Position numbers and translations under genes: made by a program. A stretch of 64,000 nt of DNA from Collinsella sp. TM10-22. GTDB taxonomy: Bacteria > Actinomycetota > Coriobacteriia > Coriobacteriales > Coriobacteriaceae. Below, in pieces: positions 44,601 to 53,726 of this stretch (the stretch's first letter is position 1; each line of letters begins with the position of its first letter). Under the pieces are notes generated by a model. The model did not search any database. It had not been told where the DNA came from and was given only the letters and a program-made list of their open reading frames with translations. The stretch lies in NCBI RefSeq assembly GCF_003466125.1, contig NZ_QSOC01000002.1, forward strand, positions 124,001-188,000. Direction: 5' to 3'.

Positions 44601-45420
44601 GGCGCAGGTAGTGGAAGTCGTTGGTGGCGATGACCTTGACACCCACCTGCTTGGCGATATCGATGAGCGTGCGGTCCATCTGCTCATCGGTCAGGCCGTT
44701 GTCGGTGGTGATGCCGTGTTCCTGAATCTCGATGTAAAAGTCGCCGGGGTCAAAGGTATCGCGGAAGGTCTCGGCCCACTTGATGGCGCCTTCCATGTCG
44801 CCGCGGTCGATGTATTTGGGGATGATGCCCGCGATGCAGGCGCTCGTGCAGATCATGCCCTTGGCGTGGCGGCGCAGGTTGTCGAGCGTCACGCGCGGCT
44901 TGTAGTAAAAGCCCTGCACGGCTGCCTCGGAAACCGTCTGCATCAGGTTGACGTAGCCCTCCTGGTCCTTGGCCAGAAGGATCATGTGGTAGAGCTCGGG
45001 CTTGTGGTCGCGGGCGAGCGTCTCGTCCGGCGTAAAGTAGACCTCGCAGCCAAAGATGGGTTTGATGACCAGGGGCGGCTTGAGCTCGTCGATGTTGCCC
45101 TTCTCGTCCCACATGGCCATGTCCTTCACATACTGGGCATGCTCGCGCGGGTTTGCCTCGGGATCGGGCTCCACCAGCTCGTCGCGGCGATCCTTTTCCA
45201 AGAAGGCCTTGTCGTGGCTCCACGTCTTGTACTCGGGCGTGTTGTGGTTGACGGCGTCGCAGGCCAGCGCCAGGTCGGGCACGCCGTACATGTAGCCGTG
45301 GTCGGTAATGGCCACGGCGGGCATGCCAAGCTCAACGGCACGATTGACCATATCCTGGATACGGGTTGCGCCGTCGAGCATGGAGAAAACAGTGTGATTG
45401 TGCAGATGGACAAATGCCAT
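41617..45420 (-). CDS. dnaE: DNA polymerase III alpha subunit
   Basis: A 1267-aa replicative polymerase. The N-terminal PHP domain begins FVHLHNHTVFSMLDGA with metal-binding His residues. The polymerase catalytic acids are in PDIDMDFDDERR (about 464-475) with GPGRGSAAG upstream. The tandem HhH region, the OB fold and the C-terminal tau-binding part follow. AddAB-type organisms use this DnaE as main polymerase unless PolC is present. GGAGCTCATCAC precedes ATG 45420. The next repeat is 88 bases upstream. Confidence 0.97.
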   Translation of the reverse strand: MAFVHLHNHTVFSMLDGATRIQDMVNRAVELGMPAVAITDHGYMYGVPDLALACDAVNHNTPEYKTWSHDKAFLEKDRRDELVEPDPEANPREHAQYVKDMAMWDEKGNIDELKPPLVIKPIFGCEVYFTPDETLARDHKPELYHMILLAKDQEGYVNLMQTVSEAAVQGFYYKPRVTLDNLRRHAKGMICTSACIAGIIPKYIDRGDMEGAIKWAETFRDTFDPGDFYIEIQEHGITTDNGLTDEQMDRTLIDIAKQVGVKVIATNDFHYLRREDAPVQDVIMCIGMNAKVDDPNRMRMTGSEFYMKTEEEMRAMFPYCPEACDNTLEIADKCYVELDWDSIILPRFPLLDPGETHESQFRRECEKGLRQHYGDDWATREIGGVNIKERFEYEYKVICDKGFAAYFLIVAEYVQWAKDNGIGVGPGRGSAAGAIVAYAMNITAFDPLENGLMFERFLSPQRTEMPDIDMDFDDERRLEVVEHVRQLYGPEKVTHVITYSTIKAKQAINDAARVLDYPVYMGQRLSKMVSSDPKVKLKQVLEKQPGKEDLFNPDFAEAYKKDDDARRIIDTALSIEGLTRGEGVHACAVLICRDPVNEHVPTKLDTKGGVEITQYEGHTVADMGLLKMDFLGLRTLTVISKAKANIKKNFGIDIKEEEIPFDDPEIFKLMGSGHTAGVFQVESAGMTATIKNMKPTEYKHVVALIALYRPGPLGAGMVSSYINRMNGKEPAVSYDDRLDDILGETYGTMVYQEQVMLISVEMCGFSKGESDSRIRKPVAKKKIKLLTSTVLHWEDGSDETTYDHWMNGAIKNNYTREVAQKIWDDVLEFASYAFNKSHSAGYAILVMQTAWLKAHYPHEYMAAVLTSYTGKTDKIVHYVSACRHDGIPVLSPDVNESGTEFTATKEGVRFGLAGIRGVGTGVAQAIIAEREAGGPFKTLHDFVERVDSSQANRRVIESLIKAGAFDSTGYPRRQMMHFVDKNNPENIIDAAVKRQKDRASGQTSFFDMFGDVEGSGFEVSVPDPDGQEWDRHLKLSQEKEVLGIYVSDHPLRPFEYALAKARDFSFSQIDTGYEVQNPTGGTINQEIPEGKALWWAGMVSSVSKRVTKNGDPMGIVQLEDMEGEATVVVFPKTYKEAEGYLYGEVDPETGAQLSDAFVRIKGKLERSDRGDQIIAQEIVPLELNEENNKPKVFEVMVPNSRFSQGNMARLATVLTANPGGDRVEIFIEQVDGRVLRAEVPAKVNARSIPLLAEAKAIVGNQGRVTVI

Positions 45421-45507
45421 GTGATGAGCTCCGATGCGGGTTCGTGTTCTGACTGAACGATTTTACCCCACGGCACGGACAGCACCCGAACCTAGCCAAA
45501 CCCACAC

Positions 45508-45634
45508 GGGTAGCTAATTTGGGACGGGGCTATTTTAGCTACCCCCATATGTCGGTTGAGACGCATTCCGACCCCGACTCATTCGCCGTCAGTCAAAGGG
45601 TAGCTAAAATAGCCCCGTCCCAAATTAGCTACCC
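45508..45634. repeat. Paired-arm GGGACGGGG intergenic repeat, copy 3 (perfect)
   Basis: The two 37-base arms (45508-45544 and 45598-45634) are exact inverted copies. Each begins with GGGTAGCTAA and ends with its complement TTAGCTACCC around the TTTGGGACGGGGC core. The 53-base spacer is unrelated. This is the best-preserved copy. It lies between dnaE and addA, both reading leftward. Confidence 0.9.
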
Positions 45635-45640
45635 CTGAGC

Positions 45641-45670
45641 TGCGGTGGAATCGGGAGGGATTCCACCGCA
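45641..45670 (-). other. Hairpin after addA
   Basis: TGCGGTGGAAT (45641-45651) pairs with ATTCCACCGCA (45660-45670) around eight bases. No U-tract follows on the minus strand, so it is a stem-loop of uncertain role near the 3' end of addA. Confidence 0.45.
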
Positions 45671-45682
45671 CGCTGTTGAGGG

Positions 45683-48600
45683 CTAAAGATTGTAGGTGAC
45701 TACTTGAGGTTCGGCGGGTTCGACGAAGATGGTTGGATCCGGCTGTTCCACGCGGACGAACTTGACGGTCACGGCCTCAAAGCCCGCCTTGTGCAACACA
45801 TCGGCGTAGACGCGCGCCTGCAGGGCGTGCTTCTCCTGCAGCTGTTCCGGCGTCTCATCCGGTGTGCCGCCCGTCTTGTAGTCGATGACCAGCGCGCGTG
45901 ACGAATCCGCCGGGTTCGTTGCCAACGCATCGATGGCGCCCTCGGCATACGTGCCGTAGCGGGCAATGTCCTCGTCCTCGCAGCCCAGCGAGAAGAACGG
46001 TACCTCGGCACGGACGCACGGCCAGGCAAGCAGCTCGGCACGGACCGCCGACCTGAGCCAGCGATTCAGGGCAATGTCAAAACGCTCGCGCTGCTCCGGC
46101 GTCAGGCACCACAGGCGCGCCAGCGCATCGGCGCGCGCGGCGGGCAGTTCATTGGCGCCCATCTCGATGAGCCACTGGCAGGCAGCATGGAACGCCGAGC
46201 CCAAGGCCATGGGATTGCCGAGGGGCTCGGCAGCAACCACGTCCGCATCGGTCATCTCCGAGCCATCCGAGTCTTCATCATCGCCGGCCTCGTCCATGGG
46301 CACACGCGTCTCGGCGGCACGATCTTCCGCCTCGGCATGCAGGGCCGCGGCGATCGATGAGTAGCTATACGAGTCACGCGCCGGGAACGGGCAGGTGCCC
46401 ATGCGCACGCCCACCGCCTGGGGATACACGAGCTCAAACGAATCGGGCTCGGGGTCGGCAGGACCGGGAACGGCGGCGCGGGCATCTGCACCGGCACCCT
46501 CCGGCTCCGCATCGCCACGAACAAGCCTGCCCTCGGCATCCAGCGAAGCGTTAGCCTCAAAAGCCTGCTCGCCAAAGGTAAAGTCCGAAAGCGAAATGAG
46601 CTCGTAGTCGCCCGGCTGGGAGTTGTCGAACACCAGGCGGTCGGCATCGAGCTGCGGCAAGGCCTGCGCGTCGGTCGGCAAAATACGGCGCAGTACGTCG
46701 TAGGTCAGATCGGTCTCGACATCGAAGGTCGGCGCCGCCACCTTGCCACGGCTCACGCCGGCATCCATTGCCAGAATGACCAGCTCGCGTGCACGCGTCA
46801 TGGCGACATAGAGCAAGCGGGCCCGCTCCTCGAGCGAAAGCTGCAGGTCGTCGTTGCGCAGGCGAGCAAATGCCTCGGCGGGAGAACCCGTCGCACAGAC
46901 GTCCTCCATGAGCTCCGGCGGCAACCATAGCGACGTGCCCTTACCCTTAAACGCATGCTCAAACTGCTTTTTGACGTCATCGCCCTTCACAAAGGTTCCG
47001 TCCGCAAGCTTAACGCCGTCGAAGCGTGCCGGCAGCGCCACGACCTGCGCTCCGCCCTCGACGCGACCCATCTGTGCCGCGCCCGAGGACTTACGCACGC
47101 CAAAGCACTCGGCGACCGCCACGACCGGATATTCCAGACCCTTGGAGGCGTGCACCGTCATGATGCGCACCGCGCCGTCGCCCTCCTCGTTGAGGGCGCC
47201 TGGGGCCTCCTTGCCCGCCAGGAAGCGATTGAAGGCAAGCGCAATGGAGCGCGGAGAATTGCCGAACTCGGCCTCCGCCTCGGTCACGGCATCGAGCGCC
47301 TTGAGCACGTTGGCGGCGATGGCCTTGCCCTCGGGGCCGCGCTGCGCTAGACGCACAAACCAGCCGGAGGCGTTGACCACGTCGCGCGCGATGGAGGCGA
47401 ACGAATCGCGACCCACACGACGAAGCGCATACCGCAGTACCTCGCGGGCGCGCGTCACCAGTGGCAAGCCCTGCAAGCCGGGCACATCGGAATCGCTCAT
47501 GATGCCCGCATCGATGTTGCGGCGCGAGGTCTCCCCCGTCTGGTCGTCCAGCTTGGTCGCCAGCGCCAGGAACTCCTGGGCGCCCAGCGCAAACATCGGC
47601 GATGCCAGCAGCGGCATAAGGCCCTGCGCCGTATCGGCCGGGTTGGCGAGCGCACAAACCAGGGCGCGCACCGTCTGCACCTCGGCAGCTTGGGCAAAGA
47701 CCGAGCCGCCCGCGATAACGCAGTCGAGCCCCTGGTCGCGGAAGGCCTGGGCGTAGACGTCGGCGTTGGTCATGCGGCCCAGTAGCAGCACCATGCCGCC
47801 CTGGGGCTGGCCCGCTTTAACGAGCGCTTGGAACCGCTCCGCAATCGCACGAGCTTTCGCCTGCGTTCGCTCCTGGGTGCTGCCGCCGGCAACGAGCAGC
47901 GCCTGGCGGCGCGAAGCCTTTGCCTTGAGCTTGTCCTCGCGATCGTCACTCGGCTCAAGATCCAAGAACCCCTGCATCAAACCACCGGTATCGCCGTCAA
48001 AGACGCGTGCCACATAGCGCAGCACCTCGTCATGACTGCGGAAGTTGCGCACGAGCTTGACGAGCTCGCCGGCAGGGGCATCGGATGCGACGGAGGTCTC
48101 AGGCGCAGCAGACAGGCCCACCTTGCGCTCCTGGCGGCGAAACACCTCGACCTCGGCGCCGCGGAAGCGATAGATCGACTGCTGCGCATCGCCCACCGTG
48201 CACAGCGCGCGCTCGCCCGCACCCGTCAAATAGCGAATCAGATCGACCTGCATCTGGTCGGTATCTTGGAACTCGTCGATCATGACCATCTTAAAGCGGC
48301 CCTCGTAGGCGGCTCGAATGGCGGGATAATCGCGCAGCGCCTCGTATGCCATGCGGAGCAGGTCGTTGTTATCGAGCGCGGACTGGTCAGCCTTGAGCGC
48401 GCGGTACTCCGCCTCCACAGCACGAGCAAGCCCCACCAGCGCATCGAGCGCCGGACCACCGCAGGCGAGCACGATATTGATAAACGCATCGGCAGCCTCC
48501 GCCTTGAGCAGCTCCACCTGCTCCTTAGGGAATGCCTTGCTCGCCCGAGGCATGGTGCACGACATCATGAGTCGCGCCGCATCCGCCATGGTCTTGCCGC

Positions 48601-49315
48601 TCGCCTCGAACGCATCGATGGCATCGAGCGCCACCTGCGCTTTCTCGGTCGCGGCCTTGCTTGCGCCCAGCGCCGCACGATAGGCATCGGCAAGGGCCGA
48701 AGTGTCGGCATGACCGTGTGCCACGCGCACGTCGTCCATGCCGCCCGGCAGCTGGCTCGAGAGCTCCAGCAGCTCGCGCACCAGGCCCTTGATGGTGGTG
48801 CCGGCGCCAAAAGGGCCGCCCTCGCCCGCCATGGGATACCAGGCGTAGAGGGCCTTGAGCGATGCCGCGAGCTCGGGGGCGGCATCGGGCGCCGTCGCGC
48901 GGGCCAGCACATGCTCAACAGCCTGATCCATAAGCTCGTCGGTATCGGTGAGTACCGTGAACTCGGGATCGATGCCCAGCTCCAACGCGTGTGCGCGCAG
49001 GATACGCGAGCACATGCCGTGAATGGTCGAGATCCATGCATCGTCGACGGTCAGGGCCTCCTCGTCCATGCCCTCGTCGATGAGCGCGCGGCGCACGCGG
49101 TCACGGATCTCGGCCGCGGCATCTTTGGTAAAGGTAATGGCGAGCACCTGGTCCAGATGCTCAACGAACGGACCGGATTCGGGCGAGAGCGCGTAGACGA
49201 TGCGGCGCGTGAGGGTAAAGGTCTTGCCCGAACCGGCGCCCGCCGAGACAAACAGCGGACGGTCGAGCGTTTTGACAATCTGCAGCTGTTGCGGCATCAA
49301 AGTCGAAAGATCCAT
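45683..49315 (-). CDS. addA: AddA, helicase-nuclease subunit
   Basis: A 1210-aa UvrD-like helicase and nuclease of the AddAB double-strand-break resection complex. Walker A SAGAGSGKT at 24-32, motif II in MIDEFQDTD, LCTVGDAQQSIYRFRGA (motif III-IV area), VMTVHASKGLEYP-like motif (IMTVHASKGLEYPVV) and the C-terminal PD-(D/E)XK nuclease VIDYKTGG (about 1143-1150) are all present. The start is three bases after the addB stop, with AAGGAGGG upstream. It acts with AddB at DNA ends, feeding RuvCAB. Confidence 0.95.
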   Translation of the reverse strand: MDLSTLMPQQLQIVKTLDRPLFVSAGAGSGKTFTLTRRIVYALSPESGPFVEHLDQVLAITFTKDAAAEIRDRVRRALIDEGMDEEALTVDDAWISTIHGMCSRILRAHALELGIDPEFTVLTDTDELMDQAVEHVLARATAPDAAPELAASLKALYAWYPMAGEGGPFGAGTTIKGLVRELLELSSQLPGGMDDVRVAHGHADTSALADAYRAALGASKAATEKAQVALDAIDAFEASGKTMADAARLMMSCTMPRASKAFPKEQVELLKAEAADAFINIVLACGGPALDALVGLARAVEAEYRALKADQSALDNNDLLRMAYEALRDYPAIRAAYEGRFKMVMIDEFQDTDQMQVDLIRYLTGAGERALCTVGDAQQSIYRFRGAEVEVFRRQERKVGLSAAPETSVASDAPAGELVKLVRNFRSHDEVLRYVARVFDGDTGGLMQGFLDLEPSDDREDKLKAKASRRQALLVAGGSTQERTQAKARAIAERFQALVKAGQPQGGMVLLLGRMTNADVYAQAFRDQGLDCVIAGGSVFAQAAEVQTVRALVCALANPADTAQGLMPLLASPMFALGAQEFLALATKLDDQTGETSRRNIDAGIMSDSDVPGLQGLPLVTRAREVLRYALRRVGRDSFASIARDVVNASGWFVRLAQRGPEGKAIAANVLKALDAVTEAEAEFGNSPRSIALAFNRFLAGKEAPGALNEEGDGAVRIMTVHASKGLEYPVVAVAECFGVRKSSGAAQMGRVEGGAQVVALPARFDGVKLADGTFVKGDDVKKQFEHAFKGKGTSLWLPPELMEDVCATGSPAEAFARLRNDDLQLSLEERARLLYVAMTRARELVILAMDAGVSRGKVAAPTFDVETDLTYDVLRRILPTDAQALPQLDADRLVFDNSQPGDYELISLSDFTFGEQAFEANASLDAEGRLVRGDAEPEGAGADARAAVPGPADPEPDSFELVYPQAVGVRMGTCPFPARDSYSYSSIAAALHAEAEDRAAETRVPMDEAGDDEDSDGSEMTDADVVAAEPLGNPMALGSAFHAACQWLIEMGANELPAARADALARLWCLTPEQRERFDIALNRWLRSAVRAELLAWPCVRAEVPFFSLGCEDEDIARYGTYAEGAIDALATNPADSSRALVIDYKTGGTPDETPEQLQEKHALQARVYADVLHKAGFEAVTVKFVRVEQPDPTIFVEPAEPQVVTYNL

Positions 49316-49318
49316 GGT

Positions 49319-52300
49319 CTACACGTCCCTCCTTACAAACGTTCCTTCGTGGTTATACGAGCAGCGCGCATGCGCGGCCTGAGCCGACGTCGGGTCGACG
49401 GCGGCAACGTTGCCTGCCTCGAGCTCCCGCAGGCGCTCGGCGATGCCGGCCTCCACGCGATCGAGCAGGGCGTCGAAGTCCATGCTGCCACCCTCGCCGG
49501 GGAAACCTTTCTTGAGGCCTGGGATGCGACCGTCGCCGCGCTCTTCCTCGAGCAGCTCGGCGCTCGCGGCGCCGCGCAACGCCGGCTTGCCGCCCTTGGT
49601 CGAAAAGTAGAGCGCCGCGCGGGTGTCCAAATCCAGCGCCCGGCGCATGGCCTGCGCATAGATAAGCGTCTGGGTATGGGGCGGTAGCCACCGTGGGTCG
49701 TCGATGGCGGCCTCGCCCGATTCCTCGTCGCGCACCGTAGGGTCGGCGAGCTTAAACTCCTCAACGCCCGTGCGATGCTTGTAGTCGATCACCACGGCAC
49801 GATTCTCGGCGTCCACGTCCACGCGGTCGATGCGCCCGCCAAGCGGCCAGCCGGCATACTCGACTTTGAGCTCGTTAAAGGCGAACTCCAGGTAACGCGG
49901 GGCAAAGGGGGCGAGCGCCTCGGACTCGTAGGCAAGCACTCCCTCCAGCTGCGGCAGAATCTCGGCCACCTGGCGCTCCTCCACCGGAGAGAGCGGCACG
50001 AGCGGGCCCTCGTTGCCACGCTTGGAGGCATGCTCGGCCAAGGTCTCGTCAAAGACCTCGTGTAGCAGCTCCTGTGCACGCGGCAGATTCATGGGCGTCA
50101 CGCGCTCCATGCCCTCTTGGGGCAGACGGGCGTGCAGGCGCTCCAGAACATCGTGGACAAAGTTGCCCTTCTCCATGTTGCCAAAGCCCGCGTCGATGGA
50201 CTGGGGCTTCACGCGATACGACACGAACCAACACAGCGGGCACGTCGAGTACGCCTCAATCTGCGAGGCGGACGTCAGGCGCGGCACGAGCGGCGCGTCC
50301 TCGCCCTCGCCATCGCGGCGGCACAGGACCAGGTACGGCACAGCCGCATCACTCAAATGCTGAGGAGCCTCGCACGCAACACGCTTGCACTCGATACCCT
50401 CGCCGGCCGCCGGATCAAAATCGGCGACGATACCGCCCTCGCCCACGCACGCAACCTTGGCGGCACCAGCGGCCTCGGCATACGCCCGCAGCTCGGTCCA
50501 TACGGCTGCCGGGTAGCACTCGCGTGCCTGGCGATCGTGCGTCACGCGGGCGAGCGCGACCGGACCGCTCGCCGCCTGCATTGCACGGCAAAAGCGCACG
50601 CGCAGCAGGGCGGCGGGCTCCAAAGACACGCCGTCGCGGCGCAGCTCGGCCGTCAACGTAGCAAGCGGGCCCTCTTCGTGCGAAAGCGGGTAGCTGTCCA
50701 GGTCGACATCGGCAAACAGCACGGCATCGTAGCAGCCAGGACGCAGAACCGACGCATCGGCAAGCGAAGCAAACCGAACCTGAGCACGTGGCGCACGGTC
50801 AACCTCGTAAGTCTCGTAATCGTAGGCGGTGCTACGCTTGTCCACCTTGGTGCGAACGCCATCGAGCACGGGCACGGTCGCGGCCTGCGACACGTCGAGC
50901 GCGCGAGCATCGTTCATAAGGATGTCGATGACATGGCGCAGCAGGGCCACCTCCGCCTGGCGACGGGCTTGGCCATCCAAGCTGCCCAGCGAGCGATCGG
51001 GCAACGCCTCGGCAACGGCAAGCATGGCCTTGAGCGCCGTCACGGGCTTGTCACGCCACAGCGCCTGGAACACGTCCGAGACCACACACGGCACATTCTT
51101 AAACCAGTTTTCGTCGCTCGCCGCCTTACGCGCGCCCCTCACCTGGCCCTGAATGCTCTGCAGCAGGCTCTTAACGCCCGCGGTAGTCTTGCTGCGCGAG
51201 AGACGCATATTCTTATCGAACGTGAGCGCGCTGGCGGCATCGGCACCCGAAAGCGGACTGTAAATCCAGTCGGTAAGCTCCGGCGCGGGCCACCACTCGG
51301 TCTTAGAGGCGATGCCCTCGTCGGCGGCCTTCATGCGCTCGATCAGGCCGGCAAGCGCCGTAAGCTGCCTGCCCGCGATGGACTGGGAAAACGCCGTGAA
51401 CTCAGTTGTCTCAGCAGCGATACGACGAGCCGCCAGACGAGAGGCGAGCTCACCGAACAGCTGGGGTGCCCGGGCAGAAACGACGAGCACGCGTGCGGGG
51501 TCGGCGTTCGTCGCGGCGCCGTCGGCCTCGGAACCCTGGCACGCTTTTACCAGATCATCAATTGCGTCCGCATAGACATGAGCACGGGCATGGGGGCCGG
51601 CGACCTCAATAAAGGCAGGCTGAGCGGCGGTCCCGCAAGCGGCATCAGACGCGCCGGCATCCTCGTCCAGCGGCGCGATCTCAAACAGCACACCGCGGGC
51701 ATCAAATGCCGCGGCAAGCTCCTCGCGCGTCGCCGCCTGCTCGCGGACAAGCAGCACGACGACCTCTCCCCCGTTGTTTGCCACGGCGGACAGCAGCTCG
51801 AGCAAGCTATACGTAAATGACGTGACGCCGCGCACGCAAACGGCACGGGCGCACCCCGGCAGGTTATCGGCCAGGGCACCGGCCATAATGTCAGCCGCCT
51901 CGCAGGGCTCGATCATATTTCGACGGTCCAAACCACCCGCGTAGGCACGCAAAAGCTCGAAAACGCGGGCCTCGGCGTCGCTTTTGGGCTCGGGCTGAGC
52001 GGCGGCATCGCGGCAGCGTTCGTCGCCCGCCCCCGCCACGCCCGGCAACACATCGCGGGCCATACGCGCAAGCATGCGCACCGTGCCCTGGCTGCGCGAG
52101 AGCGGCTGCAGAGCAGCGTCATCGCGGCGGTCGATCATGTCCGAGAACAGCATCTGGCACTGAAGGTTATCCACAAAGCTACGGCCATCGCCCATAAGCT
52201 CCCACAGCGAACGGAGCCACGACGAAGGGGTCTTGTAATCGATACCCAGTGAAACCCCAGCTTCCGCCGCATCATGACGGCACAGATCGAGCTCGGCAAA

Positions 52301-52414
52301 CGTAGGCACCAGCAAAACGGCACGCCCGTGGCGGGCAACCAGGTCGGCGAGCAGCGCCGCCTCGGCATCGCTCAAATCCGCGCCGGCGTTGGTGGTATAG
52401 ATTCGAACAGGCAT
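49319..52414 (-). CDS. addB: AddB, helicase-nuclease subunit
   Basis: A 1031-aa AddB-type protein. The N-terminal half is a degenerate helicase fold without an obvious Walker A. The C-terminal PD-(D/E)XK nuclease is seen in AVVIDYKHRTG, preceded by GGRIDRVD. Iron-sulfur-type cysteines appear before and after: CPLCWFV and, near the C-terminus, ARCSYNH. It directly precedes addA in the same transcript. Start ATG 52414 has only a weak site. The complex degrades DNA ends until a Chi-like sequence. Confidence 0.92.
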   Translation of the reverse strand: MPVRIYTTNAGADLSDAEAALLADLVARHGRAVLLVPTFAELDLCRHDAAEAGVSLGIDYKTPSSWLRSLWELMGDGRSFVDNLQCQMLFSDMIDRRDDAALQPLSRSQGTVRMLARMARDVLPGVAGAGDERCRDAAAQPEPKSDAEARVFELLRAYAGGLDRRNMIEPCEAADIMAGALADNLPGCARAVCVRGVTSFTYSLLELLSAVANNGGEVVVLLVREQAATREELAAAFDARGVLFEIAPLDEDAGASDAACGTAAQPAFIEVAGPHARAHVYADAIDDLVKACQGSEADGAATNADPARVLVVSARAPQLFGELASRLAARRIAAETTEFTAFSQSIAGRQLTALAGLIERMKAADEGIASKTEWWPAPELTDWIYSPLSGADAASALTFDKNMRLSRSKTTAGVKSLLQSIQGQVRGARKAASDENWFKNVPCVVSDVFQALWRDKPVTALKAMLAVAEALPDRSLGSLDGQARRQAEVALLRHVIDILMNDARALDVSQAATVPVLDGVRTKVDKRSTAYDYETYEVDRAPRAQVRFASLADASVLRPGCYDAVLFADVDLDSYPLSHEEGPLATLTAELRRDGVSLEPAALLRVRFCRAMQAASGPVALARVTHDRQARECYPAAVWTELRAYAEAAGAAKVACVGEGGIVADFDPAAGEGIECKRVACEAPQHLSDAAVPYLVLCRRDGEGEDAPLVPRLTSASQIEAYSTCPLCWFVSYRVKPQSIDAGFGNMEKGNFVHDVLERLHARLPQEGMERVTPMNLPRAQELLHEVFDETLAEHASKRGNEGPLVPLSPVEERQVAEILPQLEGVLAYESEALAPFAPRYLEFAFNELKVEYAGWPLGGRIDRVDVDAENRAVVIDYKHRTGVEEFKLADPTVRDEESGEAAIDDPRWLPPHTQTLIYAQAMRRALDLDTRAALYFSTKGGKPALRGAASAELLEEERGDGRIPGLKKGFPGEGGSMDFDALLDRVEAGIAERLRELEAGNVAAVDPTSAQAAHARCSYNHEGTFVRRDV

Positions 52415-52546
52415 GGTCCTCCACTCAAACCGTTCGCAATAATCAATGTATCCATCCTACCCGCCCAAGCGGACACATTGCCACCGCAGCTCCATCTTTT
52501 GGTACGAAGCAACCTGACCCCAACGCACCAGCCGATTGCGGGCATA

Positions 52547-52572
52547 TAAAAACCGCCCCCGAAGGGACGGTT
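52547..52572 (-). terminator. Terminator after the YerC-like gene
   Basis: On the minus strand AACCGTCCC pairs with GGGGCGGTT around TTCG with one mismatch, followed by TTTTA. Confidence 0.75.
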
Positions 52573-52598
52573 CTGCGCAATTCGTTTTTGTCGCTAGC

Positions 52599-52898
52599 CT
52601 ACTCGCCATCCTCCAGCTTGATGAGGATCTTGCGGTAGCCGCCGTACTCGCCGTTGAGTGCCTTGGACACGCGGCTCACTGTGGTGGACGAAGCGCCGGT
52701 GCGGGCCTGGACCTCGACATAGGGCTCGCCCTCGTCCAGATAGCGCGCCACCTGCAAACGCTGAGAAAGATCGCAAATCTCACGCGGCGTGCAGATATCG
52801 GTCAAAAACGCTTGGATATCTTTCTCGTCGTCCAAAAGGCTAAATGCGTGGACTAGCTGCTTGACATCAGGCTTGTCAAACATGTTCTCGATATTCAT
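52599..52898 (-). CDS. YerC/YecD family TrpR-like regulator
   Basis: A 99-aa protein with the TrpR superfamily helix-turn-helix. ICDLSQRLQVARYLDEGE precedes a recognition helix in ARTGASSTTVSRVSKAL, a YerC signature. The proteins are small homodimeric DNA-binding regulators of unknown ligand. Only a weak ribosome site lies before ATG 52898. The upstream 324-base gap (52899-53222) shows no gene. Confidence 0.88.
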   Translation of the reverse strand: MNIENMFDKPDVKQLVHAFSLLDDEKDIQAFLTDICTPREICDLSQRLQVARYLDEGEPYVEVQARTGASSTTVSRVSKALNGEYGGYRKILIKLEDGE

Positions 52899-53222
52899 CG
52901 ATTACCGCCAAACCCGCCAAAAGGCATCGAAGTTGATACTAACATCGGGCATCGTTCGCCCGTTCTGTGCAATAGGGCAACGCCTGTGGCTTTTGCCCGT
53001 AGCAGTTTAGCACACCACCAAACTAAAGCGACAAGACTCTCTGTCAGCGGCACGTTTTTTAGGTCGAACGCCGTTTTGAAACCGAATGCGCACGCAAGCT
53101 CCACGAATATTTGAGACAATGGGCGCCCAAACACCGCGGCGCACCCGCGCAACCATCCAGGTCGCCGCCGCAAGCCGCTTCACGCGACGCCAGCAACCCC
53201 GGCGCAAGAAAGGATTCACGCC
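52899..53222. other. 324-base intergenic region, nothing clear
   Basis: This divergent gap between the YerC-like gene and the holin-like gene must hold both promoters. No strong hairpin, repeat or ORF with a ribosome site was seen apart from the AAGAAAGG site of the rightward gene. Confidence 0.5.
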
Positions 53223-53588
53223 ATGCGCTTTATGCTTAACTGGCTCTTCACCTCGATCGCTATCGCGATCGCCACGTTCCTCGTCCCCGGCATCCAACCC
53301 TTCGGCTTTGCCGAGGCCTGGGTCTGTTTCGCCTTCGTAGGACTGTTCCTCAATATCGTCGATTCGCTCGTCAAACCGTTCCTGACGGTCATCTCGCTGC
53401 CGCTCACCATCATTACGCTGGGCATTTTCCAGCTTGTCGTCAACAGCCTTATGCTCGAGCTCGCCAGCTACCTATCGGTGAATCTGCTGGGCGCGGGCAT
53501 CTCCATCGCCAGCTTTGGATCGGCGTTTATGGGCAGCATCTTGGTATCCATCATGCGCAGCATTCTCGACAGCATCGCCAAGAACTAG
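53223..53588 (+). CDS. Phage-holin-family IV-type membrane protein
   Basis: A 121-aa protein with four closely spaced hydrophobic helices (NWLFTSIAIAIATFLVPG, then CFAFVGLFLNIVDSLVKPF, then a long VISLPLTIITLGIFQLVVNSL and a C-terminal SFGSAFMGSILVSIMRSI). The SLVKPFL turn and LPLTIITLGIF segment match the PF04020 membrane family, annotated as phage holin family IV but common in non-phage loci. No lysis genes are near, so a housekeeping envelope role is likelier. AAGAAAGGATTC precedes the ATG. Confidence 0.85.
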   Translation: MRFMLNWLFTSIAIAIATFLVPGIQPFGFAEAWVCFAFVGLFLNIVDSLVKPFLTVISLPLTIITLGIFQLVVNSLMLELASYLSVNLLGAGISIASFGSAFMGSILVSIMRSILDSIAKN

Positions 53589-53624
53589 AGCGAACCGATA
53601 CGGATCGCCACAACACGCCAAAAT

Positions 53625-53663
53625 GAAGGCCGCCCATCGAAACGATGGACGGCCTTCTTCTTT
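53625..53663 (+). terminator. Terminator after the holin-like gene
   Basis: GAAGGCCGCCCATCG (53625-53639) pairs with CGATGGACGGCCTTC (53643-53657) with one mismatch, followed by TTCTTTA. Confidence 0.85.
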
Positions 53664-53691
53664 ATCGAGCCTCAGAGGGTAAAGAAATCTA

Positions 53692-53716
53692 CCATTTCTA
53701 CCCCGTCCCCAAATGG
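53692..53716. repeat. Possible short GGGACGGGG hairpin unit, divergent copy
   Basis: On the minus strand CCATTT, then GGGGACGGGGTAG, then AAATGG form a single stem-loop unit with the family core in the loop. There is only one arm and the flanks are unlike the others, so membership is tentative. Confidence 0.45.
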
Positions 53717-53726
53717 AAGGTGTGGG

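Noticed and set aside
43789-45456. 555-codon frame antisense to dnaE
   Set aside because: A by-product of codon bias opposite a fully conserved polymerase.
53223-53588. Prophage remnant suggested by the holin-family protein
   Set aside because: No other phage genes are near, and the PF04020 family is common outside phages.
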